This document shows positions 8,934 to 17,883 of a stretch of DNA of 64,000 nucleotides, piece after piece. The notes beneath the pieces are model-generated. The model did no database searches and was not told the origin of the DNA. It worked only from the letters and a program-made list of their open reading frames with translations. The stretch is from NCBI GenBank assembly GCA_965217825.1, contig OZ244571.1, positions 3,038,001 to 3,102,000 of the forward strand. The letters run 5' to 3'. Each line of letters opens with the position of its first letter. Within the stretch, counting starts at the first letter, position 1. A program made the translations under genes and the position numbers. Source of the stretch: VXNE01 sp965217825 (GTDB lineage: Bacteria; Pseudomonadota; Gammaproteobacteria; Pseudomonadales; Azotimanducaceae).

Positions 8934-9811
8934 CCGGCGCGGTCGAGTGCCGCTATCACGGGCGCGACTTCACGCCGGGGGAGATGGCGCTGTTGCGCGC
9001 GTTGATCGCCGGCCCGCCGGCGCCGACCCGCCATGCCCTGTCGCGGGAGTTCTGCCGGCGCGTCGGTTGGCTCAAGCCCGACGGCGGGCTCAAGGACATG
9101 ATGGCCCGGGTCACCATGCTGGCCATGCACAAGGATGGCCTGATCACCCTGCCGCCGCCGAAGTGGCGGCAGAACCGGCCCGGGCCCATCGTCTTCGGGC
9201 CGGACACCGAACCGCCGCTGTTCCCGGCGCCGACAACGCTTGACGAGGTGCGCCCGCTCGACCTGCGCACCGTCGCGGGCGGCACCCGCGCGGGCAAGCT
9301 GTGGAACGAGTTCGTCGCCCGCCATCACTATCTCGGCTACAAGACCCTGGTCGGCGCCCAGATGCGCTACGCCGTCCACGACCGCGACGGCGGGCCCATC
9401 GCCATGCTCGGCTTCTCCACCGCCGCCTGGAAGCTCGCCGCGCGCGACAACTTCATCGGATGGACGCCGCGGCTGCGCGAGAAGAACCTCCCGCTGGTGG
9501 TCGACAATCCGAGGTTCCTCATCCTGCCCTGGATCGAAATCCCCAACCTCGGCTCGCACCTCCTCGCCATCGTCCGCCGCCGCCTGCCCGAGGACTGGAC
9601 CGAGCGCTACAACACAAAGCCCGTGCTGATCGAGACGTTCGTCGAAACACCGCGATACACCGGCGCCGTCTACAGGGCTTCCGGCTGGGTCCATGTCGGA
9701 ACCACCCGGGGACGCGGGCGCTATGATCGGCAAAGGCAGTTCGACAAGCCTCGAAAGGACATCTGGCTCCGACCGCTCAGAAAAGACTGGAAACGAGTCC
9801 TCAACCGGTGA
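8930..9811 (+). CDS. DruA-like DUF4338 protein, right copy
   Basis: This is a 293-residue DUF4338 protein, identical to the one encoded at 3366-4247. Its ATG overlaps the tnpC stop (ATGA at 8930-8933). The stop lies 37 bp inside the IS66-type end. The N-terminal 90 residues (ECRYHGRDFTPGEMALLRAL and REFCRRVGWLKPDGGLKDMM) look like a small helical domain before the DUF4338 core. DruA family proteins are known from the Druantia defence system and also occur alone near transposons. Here the context favours a transposon cargo. Whether it protects against phage or assists transposition cannot be decided from sequence. Confidence 0.75.
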   Translation: MTGAVECRYHGRDFTPGEMALLRALIAGPPAPTRHALSREFCRRVGWLKPDGGLKDMMARVTMLAMHKDGLITLPPPKWRQNRPGPIVFGPDTEPPLFPAPTTLDEVRPLDLRTVAGGTRAGKLWNEFVARHHYLGYKTLVGAQMRYAVHDRDGGPIAMLGFSTAAWKLAARDNFIGWTPRLREKNLPLVVDNPRFLILPWIEIPNLGSHLLAIVRRRLPEDWTERYNTKPVLIETFVETPRYTGAVYRASGWVHVGTTRGRGRYDRQRQFDKPRKDIWLRPLRKDWKRVLNR

Positions 9812-9984
9812 CACCCTGCCCGCCGTCACGGGACGACCGAACGCTTACCCCGGCAGGACTTCCGATAAATGGGAACAACCTATTGAAAGCAAAAGATATC
9901 CGAATACTCACAAGCGTCTTGGTGCAATATCCGGGCGAGGACCGTACCCGATCTGCCGCACATCCGTGCGATCACTACGTCGGC

Positions 9985-11895
9985 TCAGGGCGGGGTGATT
10001 TCCAGACCCGCTTCCTCTCTCAAAGAGTCCAATACTGAACCCATGGCGCGCTGACTCGCCAGTTGCGCCAAATCACCGCGCAACGACGCGCGTTCCGTCT
10101 CGCTCATGGCACCGTAGTCGCCGGGATCCACACGAGACACAACAACCACCGCCGAACCGCCGTTCGGAAGACGGGTCGTCGCCGCAGATCGTTCTTCGCC
10201 CACCGGCGGAGACAGCTTGAACGCAGTTTCGCGCACCCACTGCGGGATGCCCGGATCAGTGAAACTCGCCGACTCGAGCGTTTTCCAGGTGAGTGAATGC
10301 TCGGCGGCCACGTCCGAGGCGGCTTCGCCGGAAAGCAAACGCGCCAGCGCGACGTCCGCAGCCATGGATGCAACCTCCCCGCCGCGTTGTGCGGCAAGAG
10401 TTTCACGCACGTTCTCGGCGACCTCTTCGAGCGGCACTTCCATGGCAGGATGGTGTGCCGTGACCCGCGCCACCACTGCGCTGCCGCTACCAAGCTTCAT
10501 AGCGGGACTGTTATAGCCTTCAATCAGGACATCGGGCTCGAAGACCGCCTCGCGTAGTGCCCTATCACCAAAAACGCCTTCGCCGGCTTCGCGGGTTACT
10601 CCCTGGGCAGCGCGGATTTCCAGGCCCAGAGCCTCGACGATACCGCTCAACGTATCCGGCTGTTCGAATGCGATTTCGTCCATCACCCGCAGATTCTCCT
10701 CGAAAATGGGTTCTGCGCGGTCGCGTTTGATCGACTCGAGAAGTCGGTCCCGCGCGTCCTCAAGGGCGCGTTGCTCGGCCTGCTTGACTTCGAGCAACAT
10801 GATGAGATGTACGCCGAACTGGGTCGTCACGGGATCGGAGAGCTCGCCAATCTCAAGGCCCCATAGCGCCTGTTCGAACGCCGGCACGAACGCGCCTCGA
10901 CCAGCGAATCCCAGGTCGCCTTCGTTCGGCGCCGATCCGGCATCTTCCGACACTTCCTTCGCCTTGTCCCCGAAGGACGCGCCTCTCTCGATCTCGGAGC
11001 GTATTTCGAGAAGCGTTGCGACGGCGTCCTCCTGTGTACGCGTGTCCGTCGTCTGCAGCAGTATGTGCGCGGCCCGCCGCTCCTCGCCCGCGCCCGATTC
11101 GAGTCGGATGCGCTCTTCCTCTTCGAATGCCGCGACGATGTCTATCTCACGAACCTCCTGGTCCGCTGACAAAGCGTCCAACGATAGCTCGACATACGTG
11201 AGGTCGACGTTCTCTTCCGTCAGGAAAAGGTGGATGTTCTCATCGTAATAGCGCTCGACCTCTTCATCCGACACCTCGATGCCTGCCGTGAAGCCATCCA
11301 CCGATAACTCAAGGTATGCGATATCGCGGAGTTGCCACAAGGCCCGCGAAGCATCCCTGATTTCCTGATTGGTCACGACGACCGTATCGGTGACAGCGCC
11401 CCTGAGTTGATCGATGCGAACGTTGCGCTCCTGGTCATCGAGGAACGACGCGGGTGAAAATCCAGCGCTCGCCAGCATCGAACGAAATCGTCCTTCGTCG
11501 AAAACACCGTCCACCTGAAACTCGGGCATTGACGTAATCTCGCGATCCAATTCACTCCTTGCCACCGCCAGACCCAGATCATCCGCCAGTTGCAGAAAAA
11601 GGGTACGGTTGATCAACAACGCCAAGGTCGATTGTCGAACCTGCTCACGGTCTATCAGGGCCGGATCCACGTCTTCGCCCAGTTCCGCAAGCAGGGCGCG
11701 CGACCGCTGGTCAGTTTGGCTCTCGAGGTAGGCTTCGGTGATTTCCTCGCCGTTAACGGTCGCTGCGACGGGCTCGCCGACAGTGAACAAGTTGAAGGCT
11801 CCGAAACCGAAAACCGTCAGCACGAAGGCGATAATGGCGACCATGATCTTGGCACCCAAAGTCTGCGCGCCATCGCGCATCTTTTGCAGCATCAT
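9985..11895 (-). CDS. ppiD: Periplasmic folding chaperone PpiD (SurA/parvulin family)
   Basis: This 636-residue, inner-membrane-anchored periplasmic chaperone helps outer-membrane and secreted proteins fold as they leave the Sec translocon. One N-terminal transmembrane segment lies at about residues 15-37 (IMVAIIAFVLTVFGFGAF). It is followed by a SurA_N-like helical region (VNGEEITEAYLESQ onward) and a parvulin rotamase domain at about 265-365 (AAHILLQTTDTRTQ, EGDLGFAGRGAFVPAFEQAL, FGVHLIMLLE). The length matches E. coli PpiD (623). It lies just downstream of hupB, as is usual in gammaproteobacteria. Either of two adjacent ATGs (11895 or 11892) could be the start. Confidence 0.93.
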   Translation of the reverse strand: MMLQKMRDGAQTLGAKIMVAIIAFVLTVFGFGAFNLFTVGEPVAATVNGEEITEAYLESQTDQRSRALLAELGEDVDPALIDREQVRQSTLALLINRTLFLQLADDLGLAVARSELDREITSMPEFQVDGVFDEGRFRSMLASAGFSPASFLDDQERNVRIDQLRGAVTDTVVVTNQEIRDASRALWQLRDIAYLELSVDGFTAGIEVSDEEVERYYDENIHLFLTEENVDLTYVELSLDALSADQEVREIDIVAAFEEEERIRLESGAGEERRAAHILLQTTDTRTQEDAVATLLEIRSEIERGASFGDKAKEVSEDAGSAPNEGDLGFAGRGAFVPAFEQALWGLEIGELSDPVTTQFGVHLIMLLEVKQAEQRALEDARDRLLESIKRDRAEPIFEENLRVMDEIAFEQPDTLSGIVEALGLEIRAAQGVTREAGEGVFGDRALREAVFEPDVLIEGYNSPAMKLGSGSAVVARVTAHHPAMEVPLEEVAENVRETLAAQRGGEVASMAADVALARLLSGEAASDVAAEHSLTWKTLESASFTDPGIPQWVRETAFKLSPPVGEERSAATTRLPNGGSAVVVVSRVDPGDYGAMSETERASLRGDLAQLASQRAMGSVLDSLREEAGLEITPP

Positions 11896-12017
11896 GTCTG
11901 CAGCATCACGTTTTCAGTGCTCCATTCCAGGCACGTGGATTCCGCCCGCTGGCCCGGACTAGCCGCATTCGTCGCCGCGCAGGACTACGCGCGGCCTGGC
12001 GAAGCGAAACTTGGCCT

Positions 12018-12293
12018 CTATCCGTTGACAGCGTCTCTGAGCGCCTTGCCTGCCTTGAACGCCGGCACCCTGGATGCGGCGATTTCGATAGCTTCACCCG
12101 TCCGCGGGTTACGCCCGGTTCGCGCCGCCCGATCGCGCACCGAAAACGTCCCAAATCCCGCAATGGCCACCGGTTCGGAGTTCTTGAGGGATTCGGCCAC
12201 CGCATTGCACAGTGCATCCAGCACCCTGCCCGCGGCAGCCCTGGAGGTATCGGCGGAGTTGGAAATCGTATCAATTAGTTCTGACTTGTTCAT
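12018..12293 (-). CDS. hupB: DNA-binding protein HU
   Basis: This is a 91-residue histone-like protein that bends and compacts DNA as a dimer. It shows the family features: MNKSELIDTIS at the N-terminus, GFGTFSVRDRAARTGRNPRT leading into the DNA-binding arm, and a helical C-terminus (AFKAGKALRDAVNG). The arm motif is GRNPRTGEAIEI. ATG at 12293 is preferred to an upstream in-frame TTG because it gives the canonical MNKSEL start. A good sigma-70 promoter lies 78 bp upstream, in the end of lon, so the gene can be transcribed independently. Confidence 0.95.
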   Translation of the reverse strand: MNKSELIDTISNSADTSRAAAGRVLDALCNAVAESLKNSEPVAIAGFGTFSVRDRAARTGRNPRTGEAIEIAASRVPAFKAGKALRDAVNG

Positions 12294-12370
12294 GCTCAAT
12301 CATTCTCAGTTGGTACGGTAAAAACCGGGTTGGGAAATGTTTGCAAGCTATCGCTTAAGCAACGCGGGAC

Positions 12371-12399
12371 TTATATCAACGGCGAAAAAACGCTGTCAA
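12371..12399 (-). promoter_or_regulatory. Sigma-70 promoter for hupB, at the 3' end of lon
   Basis: On the minus strand a perfect TTGACA (12399-12394) is followed after 17 bp by ATATAA (12376-12371). The spacing is optimal. It overlaps the last codons and stop of lon and points toward hupB, whose start is at 12293. Confidence 0.7.
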
Positions 12400-14875
12400 C
12401 GGCAGAATCACCCCGACGATCGATACGGACGACGGGAACATCCGGATCCACTCCGGCACCGGGGGCGGATCCCGGTTCCGGCCCATCTTCCGTCTTGGGC
12501 GCCGGACGGCGTTCGAGGGCGGCTCCGATCACGTCGTCCATCCATTTGACCGGCAGGATGTCCAACGCCGCCTTGACGTTGTCCGGCACTTCCTTCAGGT
12601 CGCGCGCATTGTCCTCGGGGATGACGACGTGGCGGACGCCGCCTCGGTGCGCGGCAAGTAGTTTTTCTTTCAGGCCGCCTATCCTCAGCACCTGGCCGCG
12701 CAACGTAATTTCGCCGGTCATCGCAACGTCCGCCCGAACTGGTATGCCCGTGAGCACCGACACGAGAGCGGTACACATCCCTATTCCGGCGCTCGGCCCG
12801 TCCTTTGGCGTCGCCCCTTCGGGAACGTGTATATGGATGTCATGTTTCTCGTGGAAGTCGCCCTCGATACCGAAATCGAGCGCGCGGCTGCGCACGAACG
12901 TCAGCGCCGCCTGAATCGACTCCTGCATGACTTCACCCAGAGAACCGGTCTTCGTCTGTCGGCCTTTCCCGCGCACGGCGACCGCCTCGATATTCAGAAG
13001 TTCACCACCCACTTGCGTCCATGCCAGACCGGTGACGACTCCGATCCGATTCTCATCGTCCGCCCGACCGTAGTCGAACTTGCGGACGCCATTGTAGTTC
13101 TCGATGTGTTCCTCGAGGATAGACGTCTCGATATCCGTGTCATCCACGTCGCCCAGGGTCTGGTCCTTGACGACCTTGCGGCAAATCTTGGCGATTTCGC
13201 GCTCCAACGCGCGCACGCCCGCTTCGCGAGTGTAGTAGCGGATGAGCTCGACAATAGCCCGTTCGGAAATTTTGAAATCAACGGCCGCCAATCCATTCAA
13301 CACCTTCTGCTTCGGGACGAGAAAGCGCGTTGCGATGTTGGCCTTTTCGTCCTCTGTATACCCGGGCAGTCGAATCACCTCCATGCGATCAAGCAGCGCC
13401 GGGGGAATATCCATGGAATTCGATGTGCATACGAAGAAAACGTCGGATAGATCGTAGTCCACTTCGAGATAGTGGTCGTTAAAGGTGTTGTTCTGCTCCG
13501 GGTCGAGCACTTCGAGCAGAGCCGACGCTGGATCTCCCCGGAAATCCATGCCCATCTTGTCGACCTCGTCGAGCAGAAACAATGGGTTGCGAACGCCGAC
13601 CCTCGCCACCTTCTGCAGTATCTTGCCCGGCATCGAACCGATGTAGGTGCGGCGATGTCCTCGGATCTCCGCCTCGTCCCGCACGCCGCCGAGCGACATG
13701 CGCACGAATCTGCGATTCGTGGCACGTGCGATCGACTCTCCGAGCGAGGTCTTGCCGACGCCGGGCGGTCCGACCAGGCAAAGCACGGCGCCCTTGACCT
13801 TGCCTACGCGCCGCTGGACCGCGAGATACTCGACGATACGCTCTTTCACCTCACGTAAACCGTAGTGGTCTGCTTCGAGAATCTCCTCCGCAGCCTTGAG
13901 ATCCCGGCGCGTGCGGCTTCGCCGCTTCCAGGGAAGCGCCAGCAACCAGTCGAGATACCCGCGAATGACCGTCGCCTCGGGCGACATCGGCGGCGTGCGC
14001 ATAAGTTTTGCCAATTCGTGCTCCGCCTTGTCCTTTGCTTCCTTGCGCATGCCGGCATCGTCGATCTTTCGTCGAAATTGCTCGAATTCGTCCGGCAACG
14101 CCTCGCCGCCGAGTTCCTGCTGGATCGCCTTCATCTTTTCGTTCAGGTAGTACTCGCGCTGGCTATCCTCCATCTGTTTCTTGACGCGGCCACGTATATT
14201 CTTCTCCAGGCGATTGAGCGCCATCTCGGCTTCCATCAAACCAATGATCCGCTGCATGCGGTTGTCCAATTCCACGGCCTCAAGGACTGCCTGCCGGTCT
14301 TCGAGCTTGAACGGGAGTTGCGTCGTGATGGTGTCGATAAGGCGACCAGGTTCATCGATGGAGGACACTGAAGAAACCGTCTCCGGGGGTACTTTCTTCG
14401 AAGCCTCGGCGACCGACTCCACATATGCATCGAACTGCGACGACACCGCGCGCGCTACCGCTTCCGCCATCGCCGTTTCGACCCGAGGCTCTTCGGCGAT
14501 TTCGACATCCGCGACCAAATGCCGCCCGTTGTCGCGCACGTCGGCAATCCGCGCGCGCCCCACCCCCTCCACCAGGGTCTTGACCGTGCCGTCGGGCAGT
14601 TGCAGTAGTTGCAGCACCGTCGCCGATGTGCCGACCCCGAACAGGTCTCGCTGTCCGGGACTCTCGCATTCCGCATCGCGTTTGGAGACGAGAAGAATCT
14701 GCTTGTCTCCCGCCAGGGCCGACTCCAACGCCATAATGGATGACTTGGTGCTGACGAACAGCGATAGCACCCCGTGCGGGAAAGCCACGATATCGCGCAA
14801 TGGAAGGACGGGAAGCGGTGCGTGGCTCATTTCAAAGAAGCCCTGGCCGGCTGATTCGTCTGGGGAAAGCGCCAA
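12371..14875 (-). CDS. lon: ATP-dependent protease La
   Basis: Lon is the cytoplasmic AAA+ serine protease that degrades misfolded and regulatory proteins. The N-terminal substrate-binding domain begins with LPVLPLRDIVAFPHG. The Walker A motif is GPPGVGKTSLGESIA near residue 370 and the arginine-rich RGHRRTYIGSMPGKI follows. The proteolytic dyad is Ser in PKDGPSAGIG (about residue 695) and Lys in GGLKEKLLAAHRGG (about 736). At 834 residues it is a little longer than E. coli Lon (784). An in-frame ATG at 14830 (MSHAPLPVLPLRD) may be the true start, and I see no strong ribosome-binding site for either. The order clpX-lon-hupB is conserved in the class. Confidence 0.96.
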   Translation of the reverse strand: MALSPDESAGQGFFEMSHAPLPVLPLRDIVAFPHGVLSLFVSTKSSIMALESALAGDKQILLVSKRDAECESPGQRDLFGVGTSATVLQLLQLPDGTVKTLVEGVGRARIADVRDNGRHLVADVEIAEEPRVETAMAEAVARAVSSQFDAYVESVAEASKKVPPETVSSVSSIDEPGRLIDTITTQLPFKLEDRQAVLEAVELDNRMQRIIGLMEAEMALNRLEKNIRGRVKKQMEDSQREYYLNEKMKAIQQELGGEALPDEFEQFRRKIDDAGMRKEAKDKAEHELAKLMRTPPMSPEATVIRGYLDWLLALPWKRRSRTRRDLKAAEEILEADHYGLREVKERIVEYLAVQRRVGKVKGAVLCLVGPPGVGKTSLGESIARATNRRFVRMSLGGVRDEAEIRGHRRTYIGSMPGKILQKVARVGVRNPLFLLDEVDKMGMDFRGDPASALLEVLDPEQNNTFNDHYLEVDYDLSDVFFVCTSNSMDIPPALLDRMEVIRLPGYTEDEKANIATRFLVPKQKVLNGLAAVDFKISERAIVELIRYYTREAGVRALEREIAKICRKVVKDQTLGDVDDTDIETSILEEHIENYNGVRKFDYGRADDENRIGVVTGLAWTQVGGELLNIEAVAVRGKGRQTKTGSLGEVMQESIQAALTFVRSRALDFGIEGDFHEKHDIHIHVPEGATPKDGPSAGIGMCTALVSVLTGIPVRADVAMTGEITLRGQVLRIGGLKEKLLAAHRGGVRHVVIPEDNARDLKEVPDNVKAALDILPVKWMDDVIGAALERRPAPKTEDGPEPGSAPGAGVDPDVPVVRIDRRGDSAVDSVFSPLI

Positions 14876-14962
14876 CTGTCGCTCTCGTCAATTCCGAGCG
14901 CGCTTCGGTTCCGGATGGTGGAGCCCAAGGCTGTCGCTGCCCGGCGCGCAGGAGCGTGCAAG

Positions 14963-16270
14963 TCAGTCCTTCGGCAACGCCGTGGCGTGACCGACGTTTT
15001 CGTACATCAGCAAGGGTTTGCTTTCCCCGTTGATGACGCTCGCGTCGATAACGACCTTGGCGACTGATTCAGACGAGGACGGCAGATCATACATAATGTC
15101 GAGCAGCACGGACTCCAGGATGGAGCGAAGTCCCCGTGCGCCGGTCTTGCGCTCCATGGCCTTCTGCGCCACGGCTCGCAACGCACCTTCGCGGAAGTCG
15201 ACTTCTGCGCCCTCCATGCCGAACAGCTTCGCATACTGCTTGGTGAGCGCGTTCTTCGGCTCGGTCAGTATCTGCACCAGCGCTTCGGCGTCGAGCTCTT
15301 CGAGTGTCGCCACCACCGGGAGGCGTCCGACGAATTCGGGAATGAGACCGTACTTGATCAGATCTTCGGGTTCGACCTGACGCAACGTCTCGCCGATGTT
15401 CTTGCCCGAGACCTCTCTCCTGACCTCGGCCCCGAATCCTATGCCACTGCGATCCGAGCGATCGACGATGACCTTGTCGAGGCCTGAAAAGGCGCCCCCG
15501 CAGATGAACAGAATGTTGCCGGTGTCGACCTGCAGGAACTCCTGCTGGGGATGTTTGCGCCCGCCCTGGGGCGGCACCGAAGCGATCGTGCCCTCGATAA
15601 GCTTCAACAACGCTTGCTGGACCCCCTCTCCTGAAACGTCGCGCGTTATGGACGGATTGTCCGATTTGCGCGAAATTTTGTCGATCTCATCGATGTAGAC
15701 AATTCCGACCTGTGCACGTTCGACATCGTATTCGCACTTTTGCAGGAGTTTCTGAATGATGTTCTCCACATCCTCGCCGACGTAACCCGCCTCGGTAAGC
15801 GTCGTTGCATCGGCAATTGTGAAGGGTACGTCCAGCAGCCGTGCGAGGGTTTCCGCGAGCAGCGTCTTGCCGCACCCCGTCGGGCCGATCAGGAGGATAT
15901 TCGACTTGGAGAGCTCGACGTCGTCACCGTTGCCGGCGCCCGAGTTGCCTTTCGCCGTCGAGTTCAAGCGCTTGTAGTGGTTGTATACGGCGACCGACAG
16001 GACCTTTTTTGCGTGCTCCTGACCGATGACATACATGTCGAGGATATCGTTGATCTGCCGGGGAACGGGAAGCTTGTTGGCGTCCTTCCCCGGATCATTT
16101 TCCTGAACTTCCTCGCGGATGATGTCGTTGCAGAGCTCAATGCACTCCGTACAGATGAAAACTTCCGGGCCCGCAATAAGTTTGCGTACTTCGTGCTGAC
16201 TCTTGTGGCAAAAAGAGCAGAACAGGGGTTTCCCCGAATCGTTGCCCTTGCCGCGTTGATGGTCCGCCAT
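14963..16270 (-). CDS. clpX: ATP-dependent Clp protease ATP-binding subunit ClpX
   Basis: ClpX is the AAA+ unfoldase that feeds substrates to ClpP. The N-terminal zinc-binding domain has Cys18, Cys21, Cys40 and Cys43. Walker A is GPTGCGKTLLAETLA and Walker B is IVYIDEIDKI. The ClpP-docking IGF tripeptide is present in SGIGFGAEV. The length (435) matches the family. The start has GGAAAGG 6 bp upstream. ClpX normally follows clpP directly in one transcript. Here a complete insertion sequence and 108-bp repeats lie between them, so clpX needs its own promoter. A candidate heat-shock -35 box (CTTGAAA, 16384-16378) remains upstream. Confidence 0.97.
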   Translation of the reverse strand: MADHQRGKGNDSGKPLFCSFCHKSQHEVRKLIAGPEVFICTECIELCNDIIREEVQENDPGKDANKLPVPRQINDILDMYVIGQEHAKKVLSVAVYNHYKRLNSTAKGNSGAGNGDDVELSKSNILLIGPTGCGKTLLAETLARLLDVPFTIADATTLTEAGYVGEDVENIIQKLLQKCEYDVERAQVGIVYIDEIDKISRKSDNPSITRDVSGEGVQQALLKLIEGTIASVPPQGGRKHPQQEFLQVDTGNILFICGGAFSGLDKVIVDRSDRSGIGFGAEVRREVSGKNIGETLRQVEPEDLIKYGLIPEFVGRLPVVATLEELDAEALVQILTEPKNALTKQYAKLFGMEGAEVDFREGALRAVAQKAMERKTGARGLRSILESVLLDIMYDLPSSSESVAKVVIDASVINGESKPLLMYENVGHATALPKD

Positions 16271-16477
16271 ACAGCCTTTCCGTCTCTCTTGTGCTCGCTA
16301 TCCTCTGTGTGGCTTTACGCCCGTGCTAGTCAGCACCAGGACGCCCGGCCTTCAACCATGCTTGCAAACGTGCCAAGTTTCAAGCCCCAGCCTTGTCCAA
16401 CGTGACATGAGCCTGAACGGGGGGCGTAAATCCAACGACACATGAGCCTGTAGCGCGGCGTCAGGGATCATCGGAGG

Positions 16478-17737
16478 ATGATCGTGACGCTACAGACGCA
16501 ACGGGTTCGGACCCTGGAGCAGGTTCGCGCCTTTGTGGAGGGCAGCGAGGCGGTGGACTTTGCCGGGGGCGCCCGCAAGGGCGTCCACACCTTGGTTCGC
16601 CGCACGCTGGTGAGGTTGGACTATCACCGCCTGGGCAAGGCGGACAAGGGGCTGGTGAAGCGGTATCTGGCGAAGGTGACCGGGTTGTCGCGGGCCCAGT
16701 TGACGCGACTGATCGGCCAGCATCGCCGGACCGGGCGCATCGAGGATCGGCGCGGCCGAGTGCCGGCGCGGCCGTTCGAGCGGCGCTACACGTCCTCGGA
16801 CATCCGGCTTTTGGCGCGGGTGGACGCGGAGCTGGGCCAGATGTCCGGATCCGCCACCCGCGCGGTGCTGCGCCGGGCCTGGACGGTGTTCGGCGATCTC
16901 CGATTCGAGCGCTTGGCGGGGTTGTCCAACGGACATCTGTACAACCTGCGCCAGTCCCGCACCTACCGCAACGTGCGCCGGATCTGGCATCGCACCCGGC
17001 CGACGCCGGTGGCGATTGGGATACGGCGCCGACCGCAGCCGCGGGGACAGCCGGGATTTTTGCGGGTGGACACGGTCCATCAGGGCGACCTGGACGGGGT
17101 CAAGGGCGTCTACCACATCAACGTGGTGGACGAGGTCACCCAGTACCAGCAGGTGGGCACCGTGCCAGCCATCTCCGAAGCCTTCCTGATTCCGGTGCTC
17201 GAAGCGCTGATCGAGGCGTTTCCCTTTGACGTCAAGGGCTTCCATGCCGACAACGGCTCCGAGTACATCAACCACCGGGTTGCCGAACTGTTGAACAAGC
17301 TGCATGTCGGGGAGTTCACCAAGTCCCGCGCCCGGCAGTCCAACGACAACGCCCTGGTGGAGGGCAAGAACGCCGCGGTGATCCGCAAGTGGCTCGGCTA
17401 CGCCCACATCCCGGCGCACTTCGCCGAGCCGGTCAACGCCTTCAACCGGGACGCCCTGTCGCCGTTTCTGAACTACCACCGGCCCTGCCTGTTCCCCACC
17501 GAGGAGACCGACGGTAAGGGCCGGGTGCACAAGCGCTATCGCGATGCCGACGTGATGACCCCCTACGAGAAGCTGAAGTCGCTCACCGACGCCGAGCAAT
17601 ACCTGGCCCGGGGCATCACCTTCGAGCAACTCGATGTCGCCGCCCACGCGGTCAGCGACCTGGCGGCCGCCGCGGCGCTGAACCAGGCCCGGAACGATCT
17701 TTTCCGGTCGATCGATCGAGAGAACCCCGCCGCCTGA
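16478..17737 (+). CDS. Integrase-core DDE transposase
   Basis: This is a 419-residue transposase. An N-terminal helix-turn-helix region covers about residues 50-135 (KRYLAKVTGLSRAQLTRLIG, TSSDIRLLARVDAELGQMSG). The retroviral-integrase-like core shows the acidic triad: Asp in FLRVDTVHQGD (about 190), Asp in FHADNGSEYINH (about 253) and Glu in NALVEGKNAAVIRK (about 295). The C-terminus contains NYHRPCLFPTEETDGKGRVH. ATG at 16478 follows GGAGG directly. It is intact and probably active, unlike its relative near 2400. It is read away from clpX and toward clpP, whose transcript opposes it. Confidence 0.88.
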   Translation: MIVTLQTQRVRTLEQVRAFVEGSEAVDFAGGARKGVHTLVRRTLVRLDYHRLGKADKGLVKRYLAKVTGLSRAQLTRLIGQHRRTGRIEDRRGRVPARPFERRYTSSDIRLLARVDAELGQMSGSATRAVLRRAWTVFGDLRFERLAGLSNGHLYNLRQSRTYRNVRRIWHRTRPTPVAIGIRRRPQPRGQPGFLRVDTVHQGDLDGVKGVYHINVVDEVTQYQQVGTVPAISEAFLIPVLEALIEAFPFDVKGFHADNGSEYINHRVAELLNKLHVGEFTKSRARQSNDNALVEGKNAAVIRKWLGYAHIPAHFAEPVNAFNRDALSPFLNYHRPCLFPTEETDGKGRVHKRYRDADVMTPYEKLKSLTDAEQYLARGITFEQLDVAAHAVSDLAAAAALNQARNDLFRSIDRENPAA

Positions 17738-17747
17738 GACACTCGGA

Positions 17748-17883
17748 GTCCTGTGGAGTTGTGGACGAGTCCTGCGGACCGGCGCACGCCCTGCGGGCCG
17801 TGTGGACAGCCCGTGGACAACGCTAGCGCGTTGCCCACCGCCTGACCACACTCGCGCGCCTCTCGCCCACAACTCCACAGGAC
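17748..17883 (+). other. Large two-tier hairpin in the insertion-sequence 3' region
   Basis: GTCCTGTGGAGTTGTGG at 17748-17764 pairs perfectly with 17867-17883 (17 bp). Inside it, 17800-17823 pairs with 17828-17851 over 24 bp with 4 mismatches and a 4-base TAGC loop. The structure begins 10 bp after the transposase stop. It has no U-tract, so it is not a classic terminator. It could be an RNA element or a DNA cruciform used by the element. Confidence 0.6.

Larger units (their letters stand above)
8216..9848 (+). repeat. Right arm of the 1633-bp inverted repeat (IS66-type 3' end)
   Basis: This is the mirror copy of 3329-4961, ending outward in the same IS66-like GTAAGCG terminus at 9848. The two arms are separated by 3254 bp that contain the recombinase trio. 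The near-perfect identity means either recent duplication, active homogenisation, or an assembly artefact. 9849-9984, up to ppiD, shows no gene. Confidence 0.9.

Noticed and set aside
3366..9811. A complete Druantia defence system
   Set aside because: Only DruA-like genes are present; no large DruE helicase or other Druantia genes were seen, and the context is a transposon.
16490..17878. 462-residue minus-strand frame opposite the transposase
   Set aside because: It is an antisense shadow; the plus-strand frame has clear integrase motifs.
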